NCBI RefSeq assembly: GCF_003788635.1
Contig: NZ_AYKH01000023.1
Location: 62,001-126,000, forward strand
DNA length: 64,000 bases
Direction: 5' to 3'
From: Salinisphaera orenii subsp. orenii MK-B5
Lineage (GTDB): Bacteria; Pseudomonadota; Gammaproteobacteria; Nevskiales; Salinisphaeraceae
The notes beneath the pieces are model-generated. The model did no database searches. It was given only the letters and a program-made list of their open reading frames with translations, and was not told the DNA's origin. Every line of letters begins with the position of its first letter. Position 1 is the stretch's first letter. A program made the position numbers and the translations under genes. Positions 28,288-39,502 of this stretch are shown here, one piece after another.

Positions 28288-30090
28288 TCACCCCGTGTGT
28301 TCGGCGATCACGTCCACGAACGCGCGCCCGTAGGCATCGCGCTTCTTCTCGCCGATGCCCGGCACGTCGGCCAGCTGGCGCACGTCGGTGGGCCGCCGCG
28401 CGAGCATCTCCCGCAGCGTGGCATCGTGGAATATGACGTAGGGCGGGACGTCCTGTTCACGCGCCAGTTCCATGCGCAGGCTGCGCAGCGCCTCCCACAG
28501 CGGTTCGTCCTCGAGCTCGATCGGCGGGAGCTCCTTCTTGAGACGGGTCCGGGTTCGGGCCGCGCTGCGATCGACCCGCAGGGCGAGTTCCTCCTCGCCC
28601 TTGAGCAGCGGCCGGCAGCCCGCGCCCAGTGCCAGTCCGCCGTAGCCCTGATTCACACGCAGATAGCCCAGGGCGATGAGCTGGCGCAGGATCGAGCGCC
28701 AGGTCTTGGTCTCCAGATCGGTGCCCACGCCGAAGGTCGAGAGTCGGTCGTGGCCGAGTTCGGTCGCCCGTTCGCTGGCCGCGCCGCGCAGATGATCGAC
28801 GATATAGCCGGTGCCGAAACGCTGGCCGGTGCGATAGACCGCCGACAGGGCCATCCGCGCGTAGCGGGTCGCGTCGTAGGTTTCGGGCGGGTTGAGGCAG
28901 GTGTCGCAGTTGCCGCAGGCGGTGTCGGTCTCCTCGCCGAAATAGGCCAGCAGGTGCACCCGGCGGCAGCTCGCCAGCTCACAGTAGGCGAGCATGCCGT
29001 CGAGCTTGTGTCGCTCGACGCGCTTGCGCTCTTCGGCGGCCGCGCCCTGTTCGATCATCCGGCGGCGCTGGATGACGTCGTTCAGGCCGTAGAGCATCCA
29101 GGCGTCGGCCGGTTCGCCGTCGCGGCCCGCGCGGCCGGTCTCCTGATAATAGGCTTCCATGCTCGCGGGCAGATCCATATGCGCGACGAAGCGCACGTCC
29201 GGCTTGTCGATGCCCATGCCGAAGGCGACCGTCGCGCAGATGATCACGCCCTCCTCCCGCAGAAAACGGGCCTGATGGGTCTGGCGCAACGTGGCCGGCA
29301 GACCCGCGTGATAGGCCAGTGCCGTCTTGCCGCGCGCGGTCAGCCATTCCGCGGTCTCCTCGACCTTGCGGCGGGAGAGACAGTAGACGATGCCGGCGTC
29401 GTCGGAATGCTCGCGCTCGATGAAGTCGAGCAGCTGTTGTCTTGCGCTGCCGCGCTCGGCCACGCGGTACTGGATGTTGGGCCGATCGAAGCTGTGCAGG
29501 AAGACCGGCGCGTTCTCTAGCCGCAGGCGTTCGATGATCTCGTCCCGCGTGGGCAGATCGGCGGTGGCCGTGAGTGCCACCCGCGGCACGTTCGGGAAGC
29601 GCTCGGCCAGCGCGGCCAGCTGTCGGTACTCGGGCCGGAAGTCGTGGCCCCACTGGGATACGCAGTGGGCTTCGTCGATGGCGAACAGGGCGATCCGGCA
29701 CTCGCCGATCAGCTCGAGCGTGCGCGGCTGCATCAGCCGTTCCGGGGCGATGTAGACGAGGTCCAGCGCGCCGGTGCGCATGCCCTGCTCGATCTCGGCC
29801 TGCGCGCCCGGTTCCAGGGTCGAGTTGAGAAAGGCCGCGCGCACGCCGAGCTGTTCGAGCGCGGCCACCTGGTCGGACATGAGTGCGATCAGCGGCGAGA
29901 CGATCACTGCCACGCCGTCGCGCACCAGGGCCGGAATCTGGTAGCACAGCGACTTGCCGCCGCCCGTGGGCATGAGCACCAGCGCGTCGTGACCGGCGCA
30001 GATGTGATCGATGATCTCGGCCTGGCGCCCGCGGAAGACGTCGAAGCCGAAGACCGACTCGAGAACGGATTGCGGCGTTGTCGCGTCCAC
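28288..30090 (-). CDS. recQ: ATP-dependent DNA helicase RecQ
   Basis: The protein has 600 residues from a GTG at 30090, close to the 609 of E. coli RecQ. The helicase core has Walker [13 protein letters not shown], the [17 protein letters not shown] box, VALTATA and the second lobe with [15 protein letters not shown] and [10 protein letters not shown]. Four zinc-binding cysteines follow in CELASC and CGNCDTC, then a winged helix (RLSTFGVG). The C-terminal HRDC domain contains [21 protein letters not shown]. RecQ unwinds DNA 3' to 5' in recombination and fork repair. The GTG lies five bases after the hemolysin III gene. The long in-frame extension upstream runs through that gene and is not used. 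Confidence 0.95.
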   Translation of the reverse strand: MDATTPQSVLESVFGFDVFRGRQAEIIDHICAGHDALVLMPTGGGKSLCYQIPALVRDGVAVIVSPLIALMSDQVAALEQLGVRAAFLNSTLEPGAQAEIEQGMRTGALDLVYIAPERLMQPRTLELIGECRIALFAIDEAHCVSQWGHDFRPEYRQLAALAERFPNVPRVALTATADLPTRDEIIERLRLENAPVFLHSFDRPNIQYRVAERGSARQQLLDFIEREHSDDAGIVYCLSRRKVEETAEWLTARGKTALAYHAGLPATLRQTHQARFLREEGVIICATVAFGMGIDKPDVRFVAHMDLPASMEAYYQETGRAGRDGEPADAWMLYGLNDVIQRRRMIEQGAAAEERKRVERHKLDGMLAYCELASCRRVHLLAYFGEETDTACGNCDTCLNPPETYDATRYARMALSAVYRTGQRFGTGYIVDHLRGAASERATELGHDRLSTFGVGTDLETKTWRSILRQLIALGYLRVNQGYGGLALGAGCRPLLKGEEELALRVDRSAARTRTRLKKELPPIELEDEPLWEALRSLRMELAREQDVPPYVIFHDATLREMLARRPTDVRQLADVPGIGEKKRDAYGRAFVDVIAEHTG

Positions 30091-30095
30091 CGGGC

Positions 30096-30791
<696 letters not shown>

Positions 30792-30975
30792 GGCGCGCAT
30801 TCTGCCATGGCAGCCATCGCACTGCCGCCCGTCCGCGACGCGCCTGTGGCGCGCGTGCGCTCGGCCGATCGCGACGCCCGAACCGGCAGGCACCGACCGG
30901 CCGTTCTGGCTTGCCCACGCGGACGCTGGCGGCGCCCGGTCACGACGCTCGAGGCGGGCCGGTGGCCCGCAGATA

Positions 30976-31005
30976 CGCCGGCGCCGCCCGAGGACGGCGC
31001 CGGCG
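30976..31005 (-). terminator. GC-rich hairpin after fadE, probable terminator
   Basis: A perfect eleven-base-pair stem (CGCCGGCGCCG with CGGCGCCGGCG) and eight-base loop begins 13 bases after the fadE stop. On the minus strand it is followed by TATCT, a weak T tract, so it may need Rho or be inefficient. Confidence 0.45.
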
Positions 31006-31018
31006 TGCCGCCTCGGCG

Positions 31019-33274
31019 CTACTCGTTCGCGGCCCGGGGCATCGGCGCCTGCGTCTCCTCTCCGCCCTGTGTATCGCGGTAGTAGTCCTCGGCCGGGAAC
31101 ACGTCGACCTGGATGGCCTCTGCGCGGGCGGCCTCCGCGGCGCGCACTTGTTCGGCTTCGTCGGCGGTGATGATGCCGGCCTCGACCGCGGGCTCGAGTG
31201 CCTCGACGAGTCCGGCCGCCTCGATCCGGCGCTTGTGCAGGGCCTTGCGGACCTTGAACGTCGGCTCCTGGGCTTCACTGACGCACTTCCAGGCGTGCAG
31301 CAGGCGACCCATGCCGGGTTCGTCGGCCCGCGGCCGGCCGAGTCCGGCGAGTGCTACGCGCTCGTACTGCTCGCCCGGGGTCTGGATGGCGGCGGCCGCG
31401 GCGCGGTCCATGCGGTCGCTCGGGCCGGTGGACAACGGGTTGATGCGCAGCCAGAACCGGCCCGGATACCGCATCAGCCAGCCCAGCACCGGCACGTCGA
31501 AGTTGGCATAGATGCCCTCGAAGGCCTGCTGCACCTGATGCAGACTGTAGTGCAGCGCCCAGTGCACGATCGGCAGGTCCTCCTTTCTCGCGCCTTCGGC
31601 TTCGAAGCGACGCAGCGTGGTCAGGCCGAACAGCATCCACGACAGCGCGTCGGCGAAACGCCCGGAGAGCTTGCCGCGCTGCTTGAGCTTGCCGCCGATG
31701 AGGAACATGGCCAGATCGGTCAGGAAGGCGAACCGCGACGCGGCCCAGCCGAGCTTGCGAAAGTACTGTGCGGTCTCGCCGGCCACCGGGCTCTTGACCG
31801 TGCGTCCGCGGGTGAGGCCGCGCACGAGGCCGCGGAAGAAATTGGCCGTGGAATGGCCCAGCCAGCCAACGATGGCGCTGCGGAAGGCGCTGACATCGTC
31901 GGCCTCGATCGCGTTGAGCGTCTTCAGCGCATAGGGGTGGCAGCGCACCGCCCCCTGCCCGAAAATGATCAGCGTCCGGGTCAGGATGTTCGCGCCTTCC
32001 ACGGTGATGCTCACCGGCGCGCCTGTGTAGGCCCCGCCGAGGATGTTGTTCGGCCCCTGCATGACGCCGGCACCGGCCATCACGTCCATGCCGTCGATGG
32101 CCAGCTGCTGTCCGATCTCGGTCGTCTGCTGCTTGAGGATGGCCGAGATCACGGGCGGATGATGACCGGCATCGACGCCCGCACACACGTACACGCGCGC
32201 CGACTCCATGGTGTAGGCCAGCGCGGAGAGACGCGCCACCCGGGCTTCGACGCCTTCCATGCGGCCGACCGGAATCCCGAACTGCTCCCGAACCATGCTG
32301 TAGGGGCCGGTCGCGGCCGCGCTCAGCTTGGCCGAAGCCACGCCGCTGGCCGGCAGCGACACCGCGCGGCCGCCCGACAACTGCTCCATGAGCATGCGCC
32401 AGCCCTGGCCCGCGTTGTCGGGCCCGCCGATGATGGCGCTGGCCGGCGCGACCACGTCCGTGCCGATGATCGGGCCGTTGTCGAAGGCCGAGATCGGCAG
32501 GTGATGATCGCCGAGCGTGAGGCCCTTCATGCCCTTTTCCAGCAGGATGACGCTGATGCCGGGATGCTCGCCCTTGCCGAGCAGGTTGTCAGGATCGTGC
32601 AGGTTGAACGCCAGGCTGACCAGATTGGCCACCGGTGCGAGCGTGATGTAGCGCTTGGCGAAGTTCAGCCGGATCTGGGGCTCGCCGTCCGCGCCGGCGA
32701 AGACCACGCCCTCGGCGCGGATCGAGGCCGCGTCCGATCCCGCAGTGGGTTCGGTGAGGCCGAAACAGGGCACGTATTCGCCCCGCGCCAGGCCCGGCAG
32801 GTAGTGATTTTTCTGCGCCTCGGTGCCGTAGGCGATCAGCAGTTCCGCCGCGCCGAGGGTATTGGGAATGACGATGAGCGTGCCCACCGGTCCCAGGCCG
32901 GAGGTCTTCATCATCACCGCGCTGCGTCCCAGTACGGAGAAGCCGGAACCACCGTACGCCTTCGGAATGATCAGCCCGAAAAAGCCCTGCTCGCGCAGGA
33001 ACGACCAGATCTCCTCGGGAACCCGCCGGGTCTCGTGCAGCTGCCAGGCGTCCACGCGATGCAGCAGCTCCTCCACGGGGCCGTCGAGAAACGCCTGCTC
33101 TTCGGCGGGCAGGCTCGGGTAATCCGCGGCCATCATGGCCGAAAAATCCGGATTACCGCTGAAGAACTCGCCGTCGACCCAGACCGAACCGGCCTCGAGC
33201 GCGTGCCGCTCCGTGTCCGAAATCTTCGGCAGGAGACGGGCGTCGTTGATCTTTTTCAAAAGCGTGGCAAACAT
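31019..33274 (-). CDS. fadE: Acyl-CoA dehydrogenase, FadE type
   Basis: From the ATG at 33274, preceded by GGAG, the protein has 751 residues, the long FadE form with a C-terminal extension (E. coli about 814). The dehydrogenase core shows WSFLREQGFFGLIIPKAYGGSGFS, CFGLTEPTAGSDAASI, EQLSGGRAVSLPASG, DGMDVMAGAGVMQGPNNILGG and ITVEGANILTRTLIIFGQG. It catalyses the first step of beta-oxidation, making trans-2-enoyl-CoA with FAD. A TetR-family regulator is divergent across 284 bases and may control it. FadH elsewhere in the window serves the same pathway. Confidence 0.94.
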   Translation of the reverse strand: MFATLLKKINDARLLPKISDTERHALEAGSVWVDGEFFSGNPDFSAMMAADYPSLPAEEQAFLDGPVEELLHRVDAWQLHETRRVPEEIWSFLREQGFFGLIIPKAYGGSGFSVLGRSAVMMKTSGLGPVGTLIVIPNTLGAAELLIAYGTEAQKNHYLPGLARGEYVPCFGLTEPTAGSDAASIRAEGVVFAGADGEPQIRLNFAKRYITLAPVANLVSLAFNLHDPDNLLGKGEHPGISVILLEKGMKGLTLGDHHLPISAFDNGPIIGTDVVAPASAIIGGPDNAGQGWRMLMEQLSGGRAVSLPASGVASAKLSAAATGPYSMVREQFGIPVGRMEGVEARVARLSALAYTMESARVYVCAGVDAGHHPPVISAILKQQTTEIGQQLAIDGMDVMAGAGVMQGPNNILGGAYTGAPVSITVEGANILTRTLIIFGQGAVRCHPYALKTLNAIEADDVSAFRSAIVGWLGHSTANFFRGLVRGLTRGRTVKSPVAGETAQYFRKLGWAASRFAFLTDLAMFLIGGKLKQRGKLSGRFADALSWMLFGLTTLRRFEAEGARKEDLPIVHWALHYSLHQVQQAFEGIYANFDVPVLGWLMRYPGRFWLRINPLSTGPSDRMDRAAAAAIQTPGEQYERVALAGLGRPRADEPGMGRLLHAWKCVSEAQEPTFKVRKALHKRRIEAAGLVEALEPAVEAGIITADEAEQVRAAEAARAEAIQVDVFPAEDYYRDTQGGEETQAPMPRAANE

Positions 33275-33524
33275 GTCGACTCCGGTTGCTGGCGGGCTGA
33301 GCTCGGCGATCGCGGCGATCAAATATCGCATCGCGCGTCCGTCGACTCAGTTGACGAGGCCTCTGACTATACGCCGCCGTATTGACGGCGACAAAGGTAT
33401 TTTCGATTATCAAAAACGAGGATGGCGTCGCTGGAATATGGCACGACGCGCGCACGACTCGGATTGTGCGCAATTTGTCGGAAGGATTACCGAAACTTGG
33501 GCCGGGGACGGCAGGTTGCTAAAG

Positions 33525-33546
33525 TTACCGATGCATGGCGCGGTAA
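33525..33546. promoter_or_regulatory. Inverted repeat before the TetR gene, candidate operator
   Basis: Arms TTACCG and CGGTAA with a ten-base spacer end 12 bases before the TTG start of the TetR-family gene. Autoregulation and control of divergent fadE would fit, but this rests on symmetry and position only. Confidence 0.35.
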
Positions 33547-33558
33547 TGGAGGTTACTG

Positions 33559-34245
33559 TTGATCGACCGGTACCCGAGAACGACCGAGGAACGCGAGCGC
33601 GCGCTCGCCCAGCTGGACCCGGCGACGCGCGGACGTATCGAGGCCGCGGCGCTGGAGCTGTTCTCCGAGCGCGAGTTCCACCGCGTCAAGCTCATAAACA
33701 TCGCGCGCGATGCGCGTATCAGCCTGCAGACGCTGTACAAGTACTACGGCAGCAAGGAGACCGTGCTGTTCGCCAGTCTGGATACCTGGCTGGGTGATCT
33801 GGCCGGCCGGATGATCGATCACCTCAAGGGCATCGAGAATTTTCAGGACCGGCTGCGCAAGGTGTTCTGGGTGCTGCTCGACTACTTCGAGCGCAATCCG
33901 AAGGTCGCGCAGATCATACTCAGTTCGGTCTATCTCAATACCTGGCGCGACGACGACACCTTCCGGCAGCCTGCGCTCATGTCGGTATTTCTGGGCGTGA
34001 TTCGCGAGGGTCGCGAGCGTGGCATCCTCACCGACGAAGTCGACGAGGTCGAGATCTCGGACTTCATCTGGGGCGTGGCCAATCGTGCGGTGGCGATGTG
34101 GTTGATGCGCGGCCGCAAGCGCCCGCTGGCCGACCGGGCGCCCGTGCTTTTCGGCATGCTCTGGCGTGCGATCGCCAGCGAATCGGTGCTCGCCGGGCAG
34201 CTCCGCGACGGTGAGCAGGGCCTGAAGCTCTCCGCGATCGGCTAG
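33559..34245 (+). CDS. TetR/AcrR-family transcriptional regulator
   Basis: The 228-residue protein has an N-terminal TetR helix-turn-helix (RGRIEAAALELFSEREFHRVKLINIARDARISLQTLYKYYGSKE, quoted here only by its span, residues 24-67) and a helical ligand domain with FWVLLDYFERNPKVAQIILSS. The start is a TTG six bases after GGAGG. No in-frame ATG is better placed. A palindrome overlaps the leader. It is divergent from fadE, so it probably represses fatty-acid degradation genes or itself in response to an acyl ligand. The ligand and targets are inference. Confidence 0.88.
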   Translation: MIDRYPRTTEERERALAQLDPATRGRIEAAALELFSEREFHRVKLINIARDARISLQTLYKYYGSKETVLFASLDTWLGDLAGRMIDHLKGIENFQDRLRKVFWVLLDYFERNPKVAQIILSSVYLNTWRDDDTFRQPALMSVFLGVIREGRERGILTDEVDEVEISDFIWGVANRAVAMWLMRGRKRPLADRAPVLFGMLWRAIASESVLAGQLRDGEQGLKLSAIG

Positions 34246-34270
34246 CGAACGCGCGCCGCTGGGCGCCGGC

Positions 34271-34641
34271 TCAGAGTGTGTGCGTCGGCCGGTCGGACTC
34301 GAGCATGCCCGCGAGCAGCGTCTCGATTCGACGCTGGTTTGCGCCGTTGTCCTGATTCGAGAACTGGATGCCGACACCCGGCGGACGCTGCATGCCGCCG
34401 CCACTCGGGGTGAGCCAGATCACCCGGCCGGCGATGGGCAGCCGTTCGTTGTGCTCCATGAGATGCAGCAAGAGGAAGACATCGCTGCCCAGATCGTAGC
34501 GGGTATTGCCCAGCGCCTGGGCCGACACGAACAACCCGCCGTTGCTGACAAAGGGCATGTAGGCGGCATACAGCGCCGCCCGGTCCGGGACGTCGAGGCG
34601 CACGATGCCGGACTGGCTGGCGACGGTGGGTTCGCTCATCA

Positions 34642-34645
<4 letters not shown>
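34271..34645 (-). CDS. pilZ: PilZ-domain protein
   Basis: The protein has 124 residues from the ATG at 34645, which overlaps the holB stop as ATGA. Two further in-frame ATGs follow at once (34642, 34639). The sequence VPDRAALYAAYMPFVSNGGLFV and the later LMEHNERLPIAGRVIWLTP and GVGIQFSNQD match the type IV pilus PilZ protein. The usual c-di-GMP motifs RxxxR and D/NxSxxG are absent, as in PilZ of Pseudomonas, which acts in pilus assembly without binding the nucleotide. The position after holB is the usual one in gammaproteobacteria. It is the last gene of the minus-strand run. Confidence 0.9.
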
Positions 34646-35615
<970 letters not shown>

Positions 35616-35619
<4 letters not shown>

Positions 35620-36254
35620 GCCGGCCAGGCCGCGATGGCGGCCTCGATCCGGGCACGGACGGTCGCCGGCGGCTGCGCGGCGTCGATCACGTGATAGCGT
35701 GCCGGATCGGCGGCGGCCCGCGTGCGGTAGGCGGCCCGGACACGTTCGTGGAAGGCCACCGTCTCGCGGTCGAAGCGATTGCCCTCGCCGCGTCGCCCGG
35801 CGCGGGCCAGCCCGTCGGTGACGGGCAGATCGAACAGCAGCACGTGGTCGGGGCGGCGGTCGTTCTGGACGAGCTGCTCGAGGGTGGCCACGGCGTCGTC
35901 GCCGAGCTGCCGCGCCGCGCCCTGATAGGCGTAGCTGGCGTCGGTGAAGCGATCGCAGACGACCCAGGTGCCGCGTGCCAGGGCCGGCTCGATGACCTGT
36001 TCGAGGTGGGCCGCGCGGGCCGCGAACATCAGCAGCAGTTCGCTCATCGCCGGCATCGGCACGTCATATTCGTTCATCAACACGCCACGCACGGCCTCGC
36101 CGAGTGCCGTGCCGCCGGGCTCGCGAGTGACCACCACCTCGTGGCCGCGCGCGCGCAGCGTCTCGGCCACGTGCGGGATCTGGCTGCTCTTGCCGGCGCC
36201 CTCGCCGCCCTCGAGCGTGACGAAACGCCCCGGCGATCGCGTTTCATCGCTCAT
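35616..36254 (-). CDS. tmk: Thymidylate kinase
   Basis: The 212-residue protein has the P-loop LEGGEGAGKSSQI, the TREPGGTALGE motif, LLMFAARAAHLEQVI, the CDRFTDASYAYQGAAR motif and the lid region GRRGEGNRFDRE. It phosphorylates dTMP to dTDP with ATP in dTTP synthesis. It overlaps mltG upstream and holB downstream by four bases each, the common mltG-tmk-holB order of gammaproteobacteria. Confidence 0.96.
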
Positions 36255-37258
36255 GAGCCGCGCTGATACTTCTGTACCGCTCGATTATGCTCGGCGAGCG
36301 TATCCGAGAACACGTGGCTGCCGTCGCCGCGCGAGACGAAGTACAGCGATGTCCCTTCGGCCGGATTCAGCGCCGCCCGGACCGCCGCGCGCGACGGCGT
36401 GGCGATGGGCGTCGGCGGCAGGCCGCTGCGGGTGTAAGTGTTGTACGGGGTGTCGCGTCGAAGGTCCGAGCGGCGGATGTTGCCGTCGTAGTCCTCGATG
36501 CCGTAGATCACCGTCGGATCGGTCTGCAGACGCATACCCTTCTCGAGGCGACGCGAGAATACGCCCGCGATGCGACGACGCTCCGCCGGAACGGCGGTCT
36601 CCTTTTCGATGATCGAGGCCAGGATCAGCGCTTCATAGGGCGTGTCGACCATGGCATCGTCGGCACGCTCGGCCCAGGCCTGTTCGAGAAAGGTGGCCAT
36701 CGCCGCGTAGGCGCGCTCCAGAAACGCGAGGTCGGTCATCCCGCGCGGGAACAGATAGGTATCGGGCATGAAACGGCCTTCGGGCGCCTCGTCCGGATGG
36801 CCGAGCGCGGCCATGACCTCGGCATCGGACTTGCCGGCGAGCGTGTGCTTCAGCGCGTCGTTATCGGCCAGGCGCCGGCGGATATCCGAAAAGCGGCGCC
36901 CCTCCACCAGCGTCAGGCGGTACTGACGCGTGTTGCCGGAGACCAGCAGTGCCACGACATGGGCCGGCGTCTGCCCGGCCGGCACCACGTATTCGCCGCT
37001 CTTGATGCGGTGGGCCTGGTCGGTGGCGCGGGCATAGAGCGACAGATAGCGCACGTCGCGCGGTTTGGCGATCACGCCCTCGTCGGCGAGCCGACCAGCG
37101 ATCGCGCGAAAGCTCATGCCCGGATCCACCGCGATGAGTTTGCCCTGCTCGTTCGGCAGCGGGTTGAAGAAGAAGCGCGCGGCATCGACTGCGAGCGCGA
37201 TCGCGCCCACCAGCAGAAGCAGCATCGCCAGCCCGACCATTCGCTTGAACACCGTCAT
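36251..37258 (-). CDS. mltG: Endolytic murein transglycosylase MltG
   Basis: The 335-residue protein has one N-terminal membrane helix (MLLLLVGAIALAVDAARFF), a LysM-like stretch and the YceG catalytic domain with ILASIIEKETAVPAERRRIAGVFSRRLE, where the first Glu is catalytic, followed by MRLQTDPTVIYG and YNTYTRSGLPPTPIATPS. MltG cuts nascent glycan strands in the inner membrane and sets their length. The start overlaps the pabC stop and the end overlaps tmk by four bases, as part of the fabF-pabB-pabC-mltG-tmk-holB-pilZ run. Confidence 0.95.
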   Translation of the reverse strand: MTVFKRMVGLAMLLLLVGAIALAVDAARFFFNPLPNEQGKLIAVDPGMSFRAIAGRLADEGVIAKPRDVRYLSLYARATDQAHRIKSGEYVVPAGQTPAHVVALLVSGNTRQYRLTLVEGRRFSDIRRRLADNDALKHTLAGKSDAEVMAALGHPDEAPEGRFMPDTYLFPRGMTDLAFLERAYAAMATFLEQAWAERADDAMVDTPYEALILASIIEKETAVPAERRRIAGVFSRRLEKGMRLQTDPTVIYGIEDYDGNIRRSDLRRDTPYNTYTRSGLPPTPIATPSRAAVRAALNPAEGTSLYFVSRGDGSHVFSDTLAEHNRAVQKYQRGS

Positions 37259-38109
37259 TCGCCCGTACTGTCGCCGGTCAGGGGCACCGGCTTTTCGTCC
37301 GTCTCGATGAGCCTACGACAATCCGCCGCCGCGGAGGTGCTGTCACGCGGCTGCAGGTCGCCCATCCGTGTGACCGCCACCACCCCGCCGACGCTGTTGC
37401 AGGCGATGACCGCGTGCACGCCTGCCATGTCATCCATGCCGATCTCGGTCTCGATCACCGGCGTGCCCGCGATTTGCAGGGCATGCATCAGTCGCGCGCG
37501 GGTCGCCCCGGCCACGCCCGCACGGCTCAGCCGCGGGGTGAGCCAGCGGCCGGTCTCGTCGCGAAAGAGCAGATTGCGCATGGTGGTCGCCACGATCGAA
37601 CCGTCGGCCGTGCACAGGTAGGCGTCGGCCAGCCCGCGTCGCGCGCATTCGGCCCGGGCGAGCACCTGTTCGAGCCGGTTGAGATGCTTGACGCCGCCCA
37701 GTCGCGGCTGCTCGCCCAGCACCAGGTCCGCGCGTTCGAGCTCGAGCGGCGCCGGTGTGTCGCCGGCATGGGGCGGCAACGCGTGTCGCGAGACGATGCG
37801 CCGGCTGCCGCGGTCGGGCGGCGCATAGCCGCGCCCGCCGCTGCCGCGCGTGATCATAATCTTAAGCACGCCGCTGCCGCCGTCAACGAACAGCCGCGCG
37901 GCGTCGGCCCTCAGCGTGCGTGGGTCCGGGCGATCCAGCTCGAGCGCATCGCAGTCGTGCGCCAGCCGGCTCATGTGCGCCTGCCAGGCGACGACGGCGC
38001 CGGACTCGACGCGGAGGGTGCGGAAGATACCGTCGCCGTACGCCAGGCCGCGATCGTCGGTCGGCAGCGTTGTGTTCGGCGTCCCGTCGACGAGGCAGGC
38101 GTCACCCAT
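37255..38109 (-). CDS. pabC: Aminodeoxychorismate lyase
   Basis: From the ATG at 38109 the protein has 284 residues of the class IV PLP enzyme fold: LVDGTPNTTLPTDDRGLAYGDGIFRTLRVE, the PLP lysine in GGVKHLNRLEQVLARAE, and DGSIVATTMRNLLFR. It splits 4-amino-4-deoxychorismate to p-aminobenzoate and pyruvate for folate synthesis. Its start overlaps the pabB stop by eight bases, so the two consecutive steps of p-aminobenzoate synthesis are coupled. The longer upstream frame belongs to pabB and is not used. Confidence 0.93.
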   Translation of the reverse strand: MGDACLVDGTPNTTLPTDDRGLAYGDGIFRTLRVESGAVVAWQAHMSRLAHDCDALELDRPDPRTLRADAARLFVDGGSGVLKIMITRGSGGRGYAPPDRGSRRIVSRHALPPHAGDTPAPLELERADLVLGEQPRLGGVKHLNRLEQVLARAECARRGLADAYLCTADGSIVATTMRNLLFRDETGRWLTPRLSRAGVAGATRARLMHALQIAGTPVIETEIGMDDMAGVHAVIACNSVGGVVAVTRMGDLQPRDSTSAAADCRRLIETDEKPVPLTGDSTGE

Positions 38110-39502
38110 ACGGCACCCCGTCGGCGTCGCGAAAGCTGCGCAGCACGCCACGGGCCTTGATCCGCGTTTCCTCAAGCTCCTGCTCGGGAACCGAGTCGGC
38201 CACGATGCCGGCCCCCGTGCGCAGGGTCAGCTCGCGTTCGCGCATCGACAGCGAGCGGATCACGATGTTCGTGTCGAGCCGGCCGCAGCGGCTGAGGTAG
38301 CCGAAGGCGCCGGTGTAGGCGCCCCGCCCCTCTCCTTCCAGTTCGGCGATGATCTCCATGCAGCGCACCTTCGGGCAGCCGGTGATCGTGCCGCCGGGGA
38401 ACACGGCCCGCAGCACCGCGCCCGGGCCAACGCCGGCACGCATGCGCCCGCGGATGTTCGACACGATATGGTGCACGTGGGCGTAGGATTCGGCGACCAT
38501 GAGTTCGTCGACCCGGATCGAACCCGGCTCGCAGACGCGGCCGAGATCGTTGCGCTCCAGATCGATGAGCATGACGTGCTCCGCCCGCTCCTTGGGATGA
38601 TCCAGCAGCTCGCGGGTCATGAGGTCGTCGCTGCCGGGCGTCCGCGGCCTCGTGCCCGCGATCGGCCGCGTCTGGGCGACGCCGTCGTCGACCAGCAGCA
38701 GGCGCTCGGGCGAGGAGCACGCCAGCGCTTCGCCCCGCCACTGGATCAGTCCCGAGAACGGCGCCGGGTTCGCCGCCCGCAGCGCCGCCTGGACGGTCGC
38801 CGGCGCGCTCGGCTGTCTCAGCCGGCCGTGCCAGGCCCGCGACAGATTGGCCTGAAAGATATCGCCGGCATGGATGTAGTCGCGCGCCGCAGCGACCTGG
38901 GCGATATAGGCCGCGGGATCGGCTTCCTGCCAGTCGGCCGCGAGGGTGTCGGCCGCTGGTGCCGGTCGGTCCGCGGCCGCGTCCAGATCGGCCTGCATGG
39001 CCGCAATGCAGTCGCCGTGGCCGGGCTCGGCCAGCAGATGCAGGCGGTCATCGCGGCGATCGCGCAGGATCGCCGCCGGGCAGCGCACCGCGAAGGCGTC
39101 CGGCAGCGCCGACACCGGGCTGGGCGGCAGCGACAACCGCGGTTCCACCGTGGCCGCGGTCTCATAGCCGAGATACACGAACCAGCCCCCGATGAATGGC
39201 AGGCCCGGCACGCCGTCGCTGTGCTCCGCCGCCAGGGCGACGTCGAGGGCCGCGAAGAAATCGCCGTCGCTGTCGTCGGCCGTAATCGTCTCGCCGGGAA
39301 AGGCGAGCAGCAGGTCGAAGCGGCTCTGAGCGGCCGCGCCGGCACTGCTCTCCAGCAGAAAGGGATAGCGTGACGGTCGGGCCGCGGCCAGCGCGAGCAG
39401 ATCGCAGGCCGCATCCGCGGAGCGAATCCGATGGTGGAGCGTGGCCGTGGTCGTCGTATCCACGGGGCGGTCGCCGGCGCTGCCGTGCGACGCCCCGCTC
39501 AA
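38102..39502 (-). CDS. pabB: Aminodeoxychorismate synthase component I
   Basis: The 466-residue chorismate-binding enzyme shows YIHAGDIFQANLSRAWHG, GEALACSSPERLLL, TRPIAGTRPRTPG, LIDLERNDLGRVC, VHHIVSNIRGRM and FPGGTITGCPKVRCMEII. It makes 4-amino-4-deoxychorismate from chorismate and glutamine-derived ammonia. The motif is PIAGT, as in anthranilate synthase, where E. coli PabB has PIKGT with a catalytic Lys. The position next to pabC supports PabB, but TrpE-like activity cannot be excluded from the motif. It overlaps fabF by four bases. In most relatives fabF is followed directly by pabC. Confidence 0.88.
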   Translation of the reverse strand: MSGASHGSAGDRPVDTTTTATLHHRIRSADAACDLLALAAARPSRYPFLLESSAGAAAQSRFDLLLAFPGETITADDSDGDFFAALDVALAAEHSDGVPGLPFIGGWFVYLGYETAATVEPRLSLPPSPVSALPDAFAVRCPAAILRDRRDDRLHLLAEPGHGDCIAAMQADLDAAADRPAPAADTLAADWQEADPAAYIAQVAAARDYIHAGDIFQANLSRAWHGRLRQPSAPATVQAALRAANPAPFSGLIQWRGEALACSSPERLLLVDDGVAQTRPIAGTRPRTPGSDDLMTRELLDHPKERAEHVMLIDLERNDLGRVCEPGSIRVDELMVAESYAHVHHIVSNIRGRMRAGVGPGAVLRAVFPGGTITGCPKVRCMEIIAELEGEGRGAYTGAFGYLSRCGRLDTNIVIRSLSMRERELTLRTGAGIVADSVPEQELEETRIKARGVLRSFRDADGVPYG

